34,368 bases of DNA from Caulobacter vibrioides (GCA_001449105.1 LNIY01000104.1:1-34368); one strand, 5' to 3'. Shown: positions 16,079-26,380, numbered from the stretch's first letter. The notes: a model not told the origin generated them from the sequence alone. Program-made: numbers and translations.

Positions 16079-16689
16079 GCCTGATCTCGGTCGCCCTGCA
16101 GGTTCTTCTGGCGGTGCTGCTGATGGTGGCGCTGGTCTTCGGCTGGCGTCTCGAGCGCAAGCTGAAGGCCCTGCGCGACGCCCAGAGCGGCTTCGCCAAG
16201 GCCGTGGCCGACCTGGACAACGCCGCCCAGCGCGCCGAACAGGGCCTGGCCGACCTGCGCGCGGCGACCGACGAGGCTTCCGAATACCTGGCCGACCGTA
16301 TCGAGAAGGCCAAGGTCCTGGCCGTGCAGCTGGACGAGCGCATGACCCGCGCCGCCGCCGCGCCCCGTATCGAGAGCCGTCCCGAGCCGGCTGCGCGTCC
16401 GGCCCGCGAGCCGCGTGATTTCGCCGCGTCGCCGGCCCCCGAAGCCGCCCCCGCCGGCGGTCGCCGCCTGAACGCGCAGGACTTCGAGGCCATGCTGGAG
16501 CGCGAGGCCCGCGCCCGAGGCCCGGGCCCTGCGACCTCGCGTCCCGCGACGCCTGCTCAATCTTCCCCTATTTCGTCCGCCACGCCCGCGCGTGAAACGC
16601 CCCGTTCACGGGCGCGGGTGGATGATGACCTGTTCGACGGCCCCGACCCCGCGTCGCGGCCCGGATCGCCATTCAGAGACCGTCGATGA
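16075..16689 (+). CDS. pflI: PflI-like polar flagellar placement protein (DUF6468)
   Basis: A 204-aa bitopic inner-membrane protein. N-terminal membrane segment at residues 4-22, then a coiled-coil-like region (about 23-107, rich in Ala, Leu, Glu), and a disordered Pro/Ala/Arg-rich C-terminus. In C. crescentus the pflI product localises to the pole and affects where the flagellum forms. Here the identity rests on position directly after fliM plus the membrane/coiled-coil/proline-rich architecture. ATGA overlaps link it to both neighbours. The domain name DUF6468 is from recall of the family pattern. If it is not pflI itself, it is at least an alphaproteobacterial flagellar-operon protein of the same type. 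Confidence 0.75.
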   Translation: MSLISVALQVLLAVLLMVALVFGWRLERKLKALRDAQSGFAKAVADLDNAAQRAEQGLADLRAATDEASEYLADRIEKAKVLAVQLDERMTRAAAAPRIESRPEPAARPAREPRDFAASPAPEAAPAGGRRLNAQDFEAMLEREARARGPGPATSRPATPAQSSPISSATPARETPRSRARVDDDLFDGPDPASRPGSPFRDRR

Positions 16690-17465
16690 AGAACGTTCCT
16701 CGCATCCTGCCGATCGTCGGCGTCGCCGTGGTCGGCGTCCTGGCGGTCAACGCCATGGCCGGCGCCAAGTCGGTTCCCGACCTGTTGAGCGGGGCCAAGG
16801 CCTTCGCCGAGGGCGCCAAGCCGGACAAGAAGGCCGAGGCCGCCTCGGCCGAAGCCGCCGCGAGCGACGCAGCCGCCAAGGCCCCGGGCGCCGCGCCGCC
16901 GCGCATCTGCGCGCCGTCGGCCACGGACCTGGCCAAGGAAGCGGGCCTGTCGCCGGCCGAGCTGCGCGTGTTGCAGAGCCTGGGCGCGCGTCGCGGCCAG
17001 CTGGACCAGCGCGAGCAGGACATCGACGTCCAGCTGCAGCTGCTGGCCGCCGCCGAGGCCAAACTCGACGCCAAGATGAAGACCCTCAACGGCATGAAGG
17101 GCGAGATCCAGGGTCTGCTGGGCCAGGCGGACTCGCAGAAGGCCGCCGAGGTCGACCGCATGGTCACGGTGTTCTCGGCCATGAAGCCCAAGGACGCGGC
17201 CGTGCGCCTGACGGTGCTGGACGACGCCGTGCGTCTGCCGATCGCCGCCAAGATGAAGGAACGCACCCTGGCCATGATCCTGGCCAACATGGCGCCGGGC
17301 GACGCCAAGGTGCTGACCGAGCGCCTGGCCAGCCGCTTCTCGGGCGACGCCATCGCCAAGGGTAAGGCCGCCGTGGCCGAGAACGCCGCCGCGCCCGCAG
17401 CCGGCGGCCAGCAGGCCGCGGCTCCGCCGCTGGCCGGCGCCGCCGCGCCGAAGAAGGCCGGCTAG
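16686..17465 (+). CDS. MotE-like flagellar protein (MgtE N-domain-like)
   Basis: A 259-aa protein with an N-terminal membrane anchor or signal (residues 6-27) and a low-complexity Ala/Lys stretch. A central coiled coil (about 95-140, ARRGQLDQREQDIDVQLQLL) follows. The C-terminal helical MgtE-N/MotE domain contains VFSAMKPKDAAVRL, MKERTLAMILANMAPGDAKVLTERLA. In Sinorhizobium, MotE is a periplasmic chaperone for the motility protein MotC, so a role in stator or motor assembly is plausible. The start codon overlaps the pflI stop. The C-terminal tail is Ala/Pro-rich. Confidence 0.8.
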   Translation: MKNVPRILPIVGVAVVGVLAVNAMAGAKSVPDLLSGAKAFAEGAKPDKKAEAASAEAAASDAAAKAPGAAPPRICAPSATDLAKEAGLSPAELRVLQSLGARRGQLDQREQDIDVQLQLLAAAEAKLDAKMKTLNGMKGEIQGLLGQADSQKAAEVDRMVTVFSAMKPKDAAVRLTVLDDAVRLPIAAKMKERTLAMILANMAPGDAKVLTERLASRFSGDAIAKGKAAVAENAAAPAAGGQQAAAPPLAGAAAPKKAG

Positions 17466-17484
17466 GGGAAGGCTGAGGGGGCTC

Positions 17485-20370
17485 ATGAACCTTAGGGGGG
17501 CGTTGAAGGCGAGCGTCGCGGCGATCTGCATCGCCGGCGTCGTCGCGCCCACCGTTCTGGCCGCCGCCCCGGCGGCCGCCCAGGCTGCTCAGGGGGACCT
17601 GGTCGTCCGGGTCGCCCAGGCTCCCGACTTCTCGCGCCTGGAGTTCCGCTGGAGCGGCCGCGTTCCGGTGATGAAGATGCGCCGCGAGGGCCAGCAGGCG
17701 ATCCTGCGCTTCGGCCGCGACGCCAATCCCAATCTGGCCGCCCTGCGCATCGCTCCGCCGCGCTGGGTGAAGACCGTCGAGGCCCGCCACGTCGGCGGCG
17801 CGCTGGAACTGGTCCTGACCCTGACCGACGACGCCGACCTGCGCGCGGGCCGCGCCGACGGGGTCGACTTCGTCAACGTCTTCGCCAAGCCGCCGCAGGC
17901 TGGCGCGCCCGGCGCGCCCGGCGCGCCCGCCGCGCCGACCCCGGCGCCGGTTCCGCGCGATCCGCGCCGACCCAATCCCGCCCCCGCCAGCGGCGTGGTC
18001 GCGGTCAGCCTGAACAAGGCCGAGGGCCAGACCCAGTTCGTCACCACCTGGGCCGCGCCAGCCGCGGCCGCCGTGTTCAAGCGCGGCGAGGCGGTGTGGG
18101 TGGTGTTCGACGCGCCCGTGCGCCTGGACATCGGCCGAGTGCCGCAGAACGGGCCCAACCACGTCAAGGTCCAGGCCTTCAAGGGGGCGGACTATTCGGC
18201 CCTGCGCATCGTCGCCAAGCCCGGCGTGCCGGTCTATGCCGAAGGGCAGGGGAACAACTGGACCATCGCCCTGGGAGCCGGCCTGCAGCGTGAGCCCGAC
18301 CCGGTGAAGGTCGCCCGCGACGAGACCGCAACGCCCGCCAGCCTGTCGGCCAACCTGGCCGGCGCCGCGCGCCCGGTGTGGGTCGGCGACCCGGCCGTCG
18401 GCGACCGCATCGGCGTGGTGGCGGCCCTGGCGCCGTCCAAGGGCCTGGCCTCGCGCCGCGAATATGTCGAGATGGCCCTGCTGCCGTCGGCCCAGGGCCT
18501 GGCGGTCGAGGCGTTCGCCAGCGACGTGCAGATCCTGACCGAGGGCGACATCGTCCGCATCGGCCGGCCCAAGGGGCTGGTGCTGTCGCCGGCCGGGGTC
18601 GGCGGGGCCGCCGCCGAGGTGGTGACCGGCGCGCCGCAGCCGGCGGCCATGCCGGCGGTGATCGACCTGGAGAACTGGCCCAAGACCGGTTCGGGCGGCT
18701 TCCTGGCCCGCTACAACGCCTTGCAGGCGGCCGTCGCCGCCGTCGATCCGGCCGACCGCCAGGGAGACATCGCCGCCCGCATGGCCCTGGCCCGCTTCCT
18801 GGTCGGCTCGGGCCTGTCGTTCGAGGCCATCGGCGTGCTGAACGCCGCCGCCCGCAAGCAGCAGGGCCTGCTGGGCGACGCCGAGTTCCGCGGCCTGCGC
18901 GGGGCGGCCAAGGCCCTGGCCGGCCGCTGGGCCGAGGCCGAGGCCGACTTCTCCTCGCCGGTGCTGTCGGACGATCCGTCCAGCGCCCTGTGGCGCGGCT
19001 ATGTCGCCTACAAGCAGGGCCAGTGGGTGGACGCCCGCAACAAGTTCGCCGGCGGCGCGCAGGCCATGAACCTGTTCCCGGCCGTCTGGCAGGCCCGCTT
19101 CCTGGCCGCCCAGGCCGATTCCGCGGCCGCCACCGGCGACGGGATCGGCGCGGAGCGACTGGTGAACCAGGCGCTGAAGCTGCCCAAGGTTCCGATCGTC
19201 GACCAGCTGGAGCTGCGCCTGATCCAGGCCAAGGCCTTCGAGCTGCAAGGGCGCAAGGACAAGGCCCTGAAGATGTTCGAGGCCATCTCCAAGGCCACGG
19301 TCGACCGCATCACCACGCCCGCCACGCTGCACGCGGTGCAGATCAAGCTGGAGAAGAACAAGATATCGCCGGCCGAGGCCGCCAGGACCCTCGACCAGCT
19401 GCGCTTCCGCTGGCGCGGCGACGGCGTCGAGCTGGAGGTCGTGCGGGCGCTGGGCAAGCTCTATATCGACCAGGGCCGCTATCGCGAGGCGCTGGAAGTG
19501 CTGCGCTCGGCCAACAAGGTGCTGCCCGACCTGCCGCAGGCGGTGGCCCTGCAGAACGACCTCTACGGCGCCTTCCGCACCCTGTTCCTCGACGGCCTGG
19601 CCGACGGCATGCAGCCGGTTCAGGCCGTGGGCCTGTTCTACGACTACCAGGACCTGACCCCGATCGGCGCCGACGGCGACCAGATGGTCCGCAACCTCGT
19701 GCGCCGCCTCGTCGACGTCGATCTGCTGGACGAGGCCGCCAAGCTCCTGAAGTACCAGGTCGACAACCGCCTGAACGGCGTGCCCAAGGCCCAGGTGGCC
19801 ACGGATCTTGCCTGGATCTACCTGATGGATCGCAAGCCCGAGGACGCCCTGGCGGCGATCAACGGCACGCGCACCACCATCCTGCCGCCGGCCCTCAACG
19901 CCGAACGGCGCCTGGCCACCGCCCGCTCGCTGATGACGCTGGGCCGCTACGACGACGCCCTGGAGGTGATCGAGGGCGACAAGGGCAAGGACGCCCAGGA
20001 CATCCGCGGCGACATCGCCTGGAAGCAGCGCAACTGGGCCCTGGCGGGCAAGCTGTACGAGGCGGCGCTGGGCGACCGCTTCAAGAACGCCGCCGGCCTG
20101 ACGCCCTCGGACGAGGCCAAGCTGATGCGTGCGGCCGTCGCCTACAGCCTGTCGGACGACGACGCCTCGCTGGGTCGCCTGCGCACGCGCTACACCACCC
20201 TGATCGGCACGGCCCGCAATCCCGAAGGCCTGCGCGTGGCCCTGGCCGGCGTCGACGGCGTGGCCTCCAGCAGCGACTTCGGCCGCGTCACCGCCGAAAA
20301 TGAGGTGTTCAACGGCTGGGTCGCCAAGATGAAGGACCGCTTCCGCGCGGCCGCGACGCCGAAGGTTTGA
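17485..20370 (+). CDS. Large periplasmic TPR-repeat protein of the fliLM operon
   Basis: A 961-aa exported protein with a Sec signal (cleavage near AAPAAAQA, about residue 34). A beta-rich N-terminal domain (about 38-137) follows, including DFSRLEFRWSGRVPVMKMRR, somewhat like AMIN or cell-wall-binding domains. Then comes a Gly/Pro/Ala linker (about 139-170), a second beta-rich region, and from about residue 400 a long helical array with TPR-like units (ALARFLVGSGLSFEAIGVLN, AEADFSSPV, YIDQGRYREALEVLRSANKV, LMTLGRYDDALEVIEGDKGK). No enzymatic motif was seen. It begins 19 nt after the motE-like gene, so it is probably co-transcribed. The operon suggests a flagellar scaffold or assembly role, but its function is not recognised. 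Confidence 0.85.
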   Translation: MNLRGALKASVAAICIAGVVAPTVLAAAPAAAQAAQGDLVVRVAQAPDFSRLEFRWSGRVPVMKMRREGQQAILRFGRDANPNLAALRIAPPRWVKTVEARHVGGALELVLTLTDDADLRAGRADGVDFVNVFAKPPQAGAPGAPGAPAAPTPAPVPRDPRRPNPAPASGVVAVSLNKAEGQTQFVTTWAAPAAAAVFKRGEAVWVVFDAPVRLDIGRVPQNGPNHVKVQAFKGADYSALRIVAKPGVPVYAEGQGNNWTIALGAGLQREPDPVKVARDETATPASLSANLAGAARPVWVGDPAVGDRIGVVAALAPSKGLASRREYVEMALLPSAQGLAVEAFASDVQILTEGDIVRIGRPKGLVLSPAGVGGAAAEVVTGAPQPAAMPAVIDLENWPKTGSGGFLARYNALQAAVAAVDPADRQGDIAARMALARFLVGSGLSFEAIGVLNAAARKQQGLLGDAEFRGLRGAAKALAGRWAEAEADFSSPVLSDDPSSALWRGYVAYKQGQWVDARNKFAGGAQAMNLFPAVWQARFLAAQADSAAATGDGIGAERLVNQALKLPKVPIVDQLELRLIQAKAFELQGRKDKALKMFEAISKATVDRITTPATLHAVQIKLEKNKISPAEAARTLDQLRFRWRGDGVELEVVRALGKLYIDQGRYREALEVLRSANKVLPDLPQAVALQNDLYGAFRTLFLDGLADGMQPVQAVGLFYDYQDLTPIGADGDQMVRNLVRRLVDVDLLDEAAKLLKYQVDNRLNGVPKAQVATDLAWIYLMDRKPEDALAAINGTRTTILPPALNAERRLATARSLMTLGRYDDALEVIEGDKGKDAQDIRGDIAWKQRNWALAGKLYEAALGDRFKNAAGLTPSDEAKLMRAAVAYSLSDDDASLGRLRTRYTTLIGTARNPEGLRVALAGVDGVASSSDFGRVTAENEVFNGWVAKMKDRFRAAATPKV

Positions 20371-20388
20371 GGAAGGCGTAGCGCCAAA

Positions 20389-20500
20389 CCCCCTCCGGCC
20401 CTCCGGGCCACCTCCCCCAAAAGGGGGAGGATCTGGAAGCGCCGCGCCAAGAAGATGCTCCCTCTCTGGGGGAGCTGTCGGCGAAGCCGACTGAGGGGGT
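20389..20500. repeat. Inverted pair of C/G-rich palindromic repeats (family C)
   Basis: Unit 1 (20389-20430) and unit 2 (20458-20500) face each other. Each consists of a CCCCCTC end, an inner stem-loop (GGCCCTCCGGGCC in unit 1; GTCGGCGAAGCCGAC in unit 2) and a C5/G5 stem. The outer ends AACCCCCTC and GAGGGGGTT are exact complements, so the whole 115 nt can fold. It sits between the convergent TPR and thiolase genes and probably serves as a bidirectional terminator. Confidence 0.85.
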
Positions 20501-20501
20501 T

Positions 20502-21713
<1,212 letters not shown>

Positions 21714-21747
21714 GGGCGTTCCCGAAGCGCGGTTTTCGGTTCGTATT

Positions 21748-21761
21748 CAAACGAACGTTTG
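21748..21761. promoter_or_regulatory. TetR/PsrA-like operator
   Basis: CAAACGAACGTTTG is a perfect inverted repeat (CAAACG-AA-CGTTTG). It fits the CAAAC-N4-GTTTG form reported for PsrA-type fatty-acid regulators. It lies between the divergent thiolase and VOC genes and could control either or both. Confidence 0.55.
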
Positions 21762-21813
21762 CGATGAGCGCAATGCGCTTGCGATGAACGGGGAGAGGGC
21801 TAGGCTCAAGGGC

Positions 21814-22218
21814 ATGAGCCTAGCCATCCAGCCCTTCCTGATGTTCCAGGACGGCGTCGGTCCAGACGCGCTGGACTTCTACGTCTCGGTCTTTCCCGGC
21901 AGCGTGGTCGAGGAGGTCGAGCTCTACGGCCCCGCCGGCCCCGGGCCGCAGGGCACGATCAAGACGGCCCGCTTCACCATCGGCGGCCAGAGCGTGATGT
22001 GCAGCGACAGCTTCGTGAAACACGCCTTTTCCTTCACGCCGTCGTTCTCGTTCTTCGTGACCTGCGCCTCGGCTGCCGAGGTCGACCGCCTGGCCGCCCT
22101 GCTGGGCGAGGGCGGCGGCGTGCTGATGCCGCCGGGAAACTACGGCTTCAGCCCGTGGTTCGCCTGGGTGTCGGACCGGTTCGGCGTCTCCTGGCAGCTG
22201 ACGGTAGGGGAAGATTGA
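21814..22218 (+). CDS. VOC family protein (PhnB-like)
   Basis: A 134-aa vicinal-oxygen-chelate fold protein of the PhnB/3-demethylubiquinone methyltransferase-like group. It shows the typical FLMFQDGVGPDALDFYVSVF start, VKTARFTIGGQ-type strand (here IKTARFTIGGQSVMCSDS), a FSFTPSFSFFVTC segment and the closing YGFSPWFAWVSDRFGVSWQL. The substrate is not known; many relatives are uncharacterised. The ATG at 21814 opens the first strand. ATG 21784 is an in-frame alternative adding ten residues. Confidence 0.85.
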   Translation: MSLAIQPFLMFQDGVGPDALDFYVSVFPGSVVEEVELYGPAGPGPQGTIKTARFTIGGQSVMCSDSFVKHAFSFTPSFSFFVTCASAAEVDRLAALLGEGGGVLMPPGNYGFSPWFAWVSDRFGVSWQLTVGED

Positions 22219-22239
22219 CCTCAGTTTCGAATTAGGACT

Positions 22240-23061
22240 ATGTCGGTCGCGCGCCGCTTGGGCGCGGGGAGACCGACGGCCGTGCCCAGCTACAGCGAAC
22301 TGATCGACGGCCTGCGGATCGACGGCGAGGCCGTGATCGCGACCGTGGGCGACGACTGGAAGCAGGGCCGCACCACCTATGGCGGGCTGTCGGCGGCCCT
22401 GTGCCTGGAGGCGGCCGCGCGCCGCCTGCCGGAGGCGCCGCCGCTGCGCTCGGCCCAGTTCGCCTTCATCGGCCCCGCGGCCGGCGAACTGTCGGCCAGG
22501 GTCGAGGTGCTGCGCCAGGGCAAGTCGGCGCTGTTCGCCGGCGTGGACCTGTCCGGCGAGGGCGGCCTGGCCACGCGCGGGGTGCTGACCTTCGGCGCGG
22601 CGCGGGCCTCGAAGCTCGATCACGTCGACCTGCCGCCTCCCGAGACGCCCGCGCCCGAGGCCTGCGAGCTGTTCATTCCCGAAGGGGCGGGTCCGGCCTT
22701 CGCCCGCCAGTTCGAGTTCCGCTACGTGGCGGGCGGGCGTCCGCTGAGCGGCGGCCCGCCGGACTTCCTGGTGTGGATCCGCCACCGCGACCCGGCCGCG
22801 CGGTCGCTGGCGGCCATGGTCGCCCTGGCCGACGCCCTGCCGCCGCCGGCCCTGTCGGTGTTCAATCAGTTCGCGCCGATCTCGACCATGACCTGGTCGA
22901 TGGACGTGCTGGGCGAGGCGCCGGAAGACGACGGCTGGCGCCTGATGAGCAGCCGGGCCGAGACCATCCGCGACGGCTATTCGGCCCAGGCCATGACCCT
23001 GTGGAGCCGGAACGGGACGCCGCTGATCGCCGCCCGCCAGACGGTGGCGGTGTTCCTCTAG
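22240..23061 (+). CDS. Acyl-CoA thioesterase family protein (TesB-like double hot-dog)
   Basis: A 273-aa predicted thioesterase that would hydrolyse acyl-CoA to free acid and CoA. The N-terminal hot-dog contains DWKQGRTTYGGLSAALCLEA and PLRSAQFAFIGPAAG. The C-terminal hot-dog contains PPDFLVWIRHRD, then SMDVLGEAPEDDGWRLMSSR and RDGYSAQAMTLWSRNGTPLI, typical of the TesB-like family. Start ATG 22240; GTG 22282 (giving MPSYSELIDGL) matches family N-termini equally well. It lies 21 nt after the VOC gene, so the two probably share a transcript. The neighbouring thiolase suggests a small acyl-CoA metabolism cluster. Confidence 0.85.
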   Translation: MSVARRLGAGRPTAVPSYSELIDGLRIDGEAVIATVGDDWKQGRTTYGGLSAALCLEAAARRLPEAPPLRSAQFAFIGPAAGELSARVEVLRQGKSALFAGVDLSGEGGLATRGVLTFGAARASKLDHVDLPPPETPAPEACELFIPEGAGPAFARQFEFRYVAGGRPLSGGPPDFLVWIRHRDPAARSLAAMVALADALPPPALSVFNQFAPISTMTWSMDVLGEAPEDDGWRLMSSRAETIRDGYSAQAMTLWSRNGTPLIAARQTVAVFL

Positions 23062-23134
23062 CAAGAGCGGGGCATTGCCTCGCCGCGTCGACTGCGGCTA
23101 AGGAGAACGCCCGTTCGCGAACACGCGTCGGCGG

Positions 23135-23209
23135 GCCGGTTTAGCTCAGCGGTAGAGCAGCGGTTTTGTAAACCGAAGGTCGGGGGTTCAATCCCCTCAA
23201 CCGGCACCA
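23135..23209 (+). tRNA. tRNA-Thr (anticodon TGT)
   Basis: A complete cloverleaf: acceptor GCCGGTT (23135-23141) pairs with AACCGGC (23199-23205), then discriminator A and an encoded CCA (23207-23209). D-arm GCTC/GAGC, anticodon loop TTTGTAA giving anticodon TGT (reads ACA and other Thr codons), and T-arm GGGGTTCAATCCCC. It stands as a single tRNA gene. Confidence 0.97.
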
Positions 23210-23520
23210 TCCCTCCTTGAACCAAGACGCCCTGGTCGTCCTGGGCCTGACGGTCCCGGGCCGGTTCCTCGCGTCCGCGGGCGAAGTCAGCCTGGAAGGC
23301 CGGAGGGACGGCGACGGCCCGTGTGCTGAGCGTGGCGAGCGCGGCCTTGGGATTGCGCTCGTCCCGGCGTCCCGATCCCCGGCCGTGAAGTTTTGATGAA
23401 ATCAGCAGTTCCGCGCTGAGGCGCGCCGCGCCGCCGTCGTTGAGGGCGTCAGGGGGCATGGGTCGGACGAGCACGTCCGGCTCCCCGCCGTCGCAACAAA
23501 CGACCTGCGGAGATCAGCAC
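23210..23520. other. Intergenic region after tRNA-Thr
   Basis: A 311-nt stretch with no convincing gene. A minus-strand frame through it and the tRNA encodes a peptide (EGIEPPTFGLQNRCSTAELN) that is a well-known antisense-tRNA annotation artefact. Only the GGAG ribosome-binding site at 23509-23512 for the next gene could be identified. Confidence 0.7.
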
Positions 23521-26307
23521 GTGATCGAACTGAACAACACCGGCCGCCGCGCGCGCCACAACGCCTGGCTGATGAGCAGCTGCGCGGCCATCGGCCTGTT
23601 CGCCGCGTCGGGCGCCGCCGCCCAGACCGCCCCGGCTCCGGCCCCGGCCGAGCAGGACGCGGTCGAGGAAATCGTCGTCACCGGCAGCTATCGCCGCAGC
23701 CTCGAAGAGGCCGTGGACATCAAGCGCAACACCATCGGCTTCTCGGACTCGATCGTCGCCACCGACGTGGCCAACTTCCCCGAGCAGAACCTGGCCGAGG
23801 CGCTGCAGCGCATCCCCGGCGTGACCATCGAGCGCAACAAGGGCCTGGGCGGCCGGGTCAGCGTTCGCGGCCTGCCCAGCGAGTTCACCTTCGTCACCAT
23901 CAACAACCTGGCCACGGCCTCGGGCAGCGGCGGCCGCGACGTCGAGTTCGACATCTTCGCCTCGGAAGTGATCCAGCAGGTCACCGTCCAGAAGTCGCCG
24001 CGCGCCTCGGACGAGGAAGGCGGCATCGCCGGCGCCGTGACCATCTCGACGGCCCGTCCGTTCGACTACAGCGGCCGCAAGCTGGTGGCCTCGGCCGAAG
24101 GCGCCTACAACTCGATCTCCGAGAAGAGCGACCCGAAGGTCTCGTTCCTGGCCAGCGACACCTGGGGCGACTTCGGCGCGCTGGTGTCGTTCTCGACCGC
24201 CCGCCGCACCAACCGCACCGACTCCAACTCGGGCATCAACTTCCGCCCGATGTTCCGCTTCCTCGAAGCGGGCGGCACGCGCGCCTCGCAGGCCGCCGCC
24301 GTGCTGGCGCGCGACGCCGGCGTCATCGTCAAGAGCAACACCAACCGCGACGAGACCGGCCGCATCATCTTCCAGGACAAGGTCGGCGACCGCGCCTACC
24401 TGAACACCCAGGACCAGTGGGGCGGCACGCTGTCGCTGCAGTACAAGCCCTCGGCCAACTTCGACGTGGCGCTCGACGCCATGGTCGGCGGCTTCGACGG
24501 CACGGAAGACGAGTATGACGCGGCGGCCTATTCGGCCTCCAGCCGCAGCACGCTCGAGACCATCCACAGCTACGACAAGGACACGCTGTCGAAGTACGGC
24601 ATGGTCGTGCTGCGCGACGTCTCCTACACCGCCACCCAGCACGAGATGCTGAGCAAGGAGCGGATCAGCGAGACCGACTACGCCCAGGTCGGGACCGAGT
24701 TCAACTGGCGCGGCGACGACTGGAAGCTGCACGGCCTGGCCGGCTATTCGGGCGCCAAGAAGACCATCGACTTCTCGAACCTGAAGCACGTGGCCTACGC
24801 CCCGTCGCGCACCCGCTGGACCGCCGACGGCGGCGAGACGATCAAGAGCGCCAACCCGGCCTCGATCGACATGTACAACTCGCCCGGCAAGTACCTGTTC
24901 GAGGCCTACGAGACGACCCTGGAGAAGATCAAGGACGACAAGTACGCCGCCCAGCTGGACTTCACCAAGGACTTCGCCTTCGATTTCTTCCCGGCGCTGA
25001 AGTCGGTCCAGGTCGGCGCCCGCTATACCGACAAGTCGAAGGAGCGCCAGTACGGCGCCCTGAACATCCAGGGGCCTAGCAAGGGCAGCACCGCCTGGCT
25101 CAACACCCGCACCCTGGCCGACAGCCCGCTGACCCCGATCGACCAGCTGGTCCCGGGCGGCAAGTACAGCATCCGCGACATCACCTGGAGCCAGGTCTCC
25201 AACGACTACGCGCGCCGCACCTTCCGCTACGACGGCTTCACGACGCCGTTCACGCCGGGCGACTACTATGAGGTGTCCGAGACGGTCACCAGCCTGTACG
25301 CCATGGCCGACCTCGGCTTCGACGTCGGCCCGGTGCCGGTCGCCATCAACGGCGGCGCGCGCTACGTCGACACCTCGATCACCTCGTCGGGCTATCACCA
25401 GGTCCAGAACCCGAACGGCTCGACGGGCTACACCCCCGCGCCGGTGTCGAGCGAGGGCGGCTACGACAAGATCCTGCCCAGCGTGAACTTCACCGCCGAG
25501 CTGACCGACAGCATCATGCTGCGGGCCGCTGCGTCCGAGACCCTGATGCGCCCGGCCCTGACGGACCTGGCCTACAAGCGCACGGCCAGCTGGAACTCGT
25601 TCCGCTTCACCGACGGCAACCCGAACCTGAAGCCGACCTTCGCCAAGCAGTGGGAAGTGGGCGTCGAGAAGTACCTGCCGGAAGGCGGCCTGCTGGCGGC
25701 CTCGTACTTCAGCAAGGAGATCGAGGGCGTCGTGCGCCAGGCCCTGACGGGCACGGTCAAGAACGTCACCAAGTACAACGCCAACGGCACGATCGACGGC
25801 GTCTACGACTTCGACGTCTACCAGCCGGTCAACGCCGACGGCTCCTACAAGGTCAGCGGCGTGGAACTGGTGGCCATCGTGCCGTTCGGCCTGTTCTACG
25901 AGCCGCTGAAGGGCTTCGGGATCAACGCCAACTACACGATCCTCGACAGCTCGCTGACGGGCCAGTCGATTATCGGCGTGCCGACCCCGCCGGTGGGCCT
26001 GGCCGACAAGGCCTACAACGTCACCCTGTTCTACGAGCGCGACGCGTTCCAGGCCCGCGTGTCCTACAACTACAAGGACAAGTACGTCGAAGGCATCGGC
26101 TACGAAATGTATCCGATCTGGCGTGAAGGCTACGGCCAGACCGACATCTCGGTCAGCTACACCCTCAACGAGCGCATCCAGCTGAGCCTGGAGGGCATCA
26201 ACGTCACCGACGAGGCCACCAAGGGCTACACCATGGACCCGTCGTTCCCGACCATGGACGAGCGTTCGGGCCGCCGCTTCGCCCTCGGCCTGCGGATGAA
26301 CTTCTGA
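23521..26307 (+). CDS. TonB-dependent receptor
   Basis: A 928-aa outer-membrane active transporter. The signal peptide covers about residues 1-34 (after a basic RRARHNAW start; LFAASGAAAQ at the end). TonB box-like EEIVVTGSYRRSL. The plug domain contains FPEQNLAEALQRIPGVTIER and GRVSVRGLPSEFTFVTINN. The beta-barrel ends in the aromatic C-terminus RRFALGLRMNF. No STN domain. The pattern fits the large receptor family common in Caulobacter, often used for carbohydrates or other nutrients; the ligand is unknown. GTG 23521 is chosen over a 27-residue longer frame because GGAG lies 8 nt upstream and the signal peptide begins there. Confidence 0.94.
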   Translation: MIELNNTGRRARHNAWLMSSCAAIGLFAASGAAAQTAPAPAPAEQDAVEEIVVTGSYRRSLEEAVDIKRNTIGFSDSIVATDVANFPEQNLAEALQRIPGVTIERNKGLGGRVSVRGLPSEFTFVTINNLATASGSGGRDVEFDIFASEVIQQVTVQKSPRASDEEGGIAGAVTISTARPFDYSGRKLVASAEGAYNSISEKSDPKVSFLASDTWGDFGALVSFSTARRTNRTDSNSGINFRPMFRFLEAGGTRASQAAAVLARDAGVIVKSNTNRDETGRIIFQDKVGDRAYLNTQDQWGGTLSLQYKPSANFDVALDAMVGGFDGTEDEYDAAAYSASSRSTLETIHSYDKDTLSKYGMVVLRDVSYTATQHEMLSKERISETDYAQVGTEFNWRGDDWKLHGLAGYSGAKKTIDFSNLKHVAYAPSRTRWTADGGETIKSANPASIDMYNSPGKYLFEAYETTLEKIKDDKYAAQLDFTKDFAFDFFPALKSVQVGARYTDKSKERQYGALNIQGPSKGSTAWLNTRTLADSPLTPIDQLVPGGKYSIRDITWSQVSNDYARRTFRYDGFTTPFTPGDYYEVSETVTSLYAMADLGFDVGPVPVAINGGARYVDTSITSSGYHQVQNPNGSTGYTPAPVSSEGGYDKILPSVNFTAELTDSIMLRAAASETLMRPALTDLAYKRTASWNSFRFTDGNPNLKPTFAKQWEVGVEKYLPEGGLLAASYFSKEIEGVVRQALTGTVKNVTKYNANGTIDGVYDFDVYQPVNADGSYKVSGVELVAIVPFGLFYEPLKGFGINANYTILDSSLTGQSIIGVPTPPVGLADKAYNVTLFYERDAFQARVSYNYKDKYVEGIGYEMYPIWREGYGQTDISVSYTLNERIQLSLEGINVTDEATKGYTMDPSFPTMDERSGRRFALGLRMNF

Positions 26308-26323
26308 TCCGAGGCAGGACTGC

Positions 26324-26351
26324 GGGACGGTCGGCGCCTGTCGGCCGTCCC
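26324..26351 (+). terminator. Terminator-like hairpin after TonB receptor
   Basis: GGGACGG-t-CGG pairs with TCG-g-CCGTCCC (about 11 bp including G-U pairs) around a 6-nt loop, beginning 16 nt after the receptor stop. The following ATTCCTTC is only weakly T-rich. Confidence 0.55.
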
Positions 26352-26380
26352 ATTCCTTCGGCCGGCCGCGGCCTGTCGTG

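Noticed and set aside
23058..23474. Minus-strand open frame across tRNA-Thr, 138 codons
   Set aside because: The peptide EGIEPPTFGLQNRCSTAELN is the translation of an antisense tRNA and is a known annotation artefact; there is no ribosome-binding site or family.
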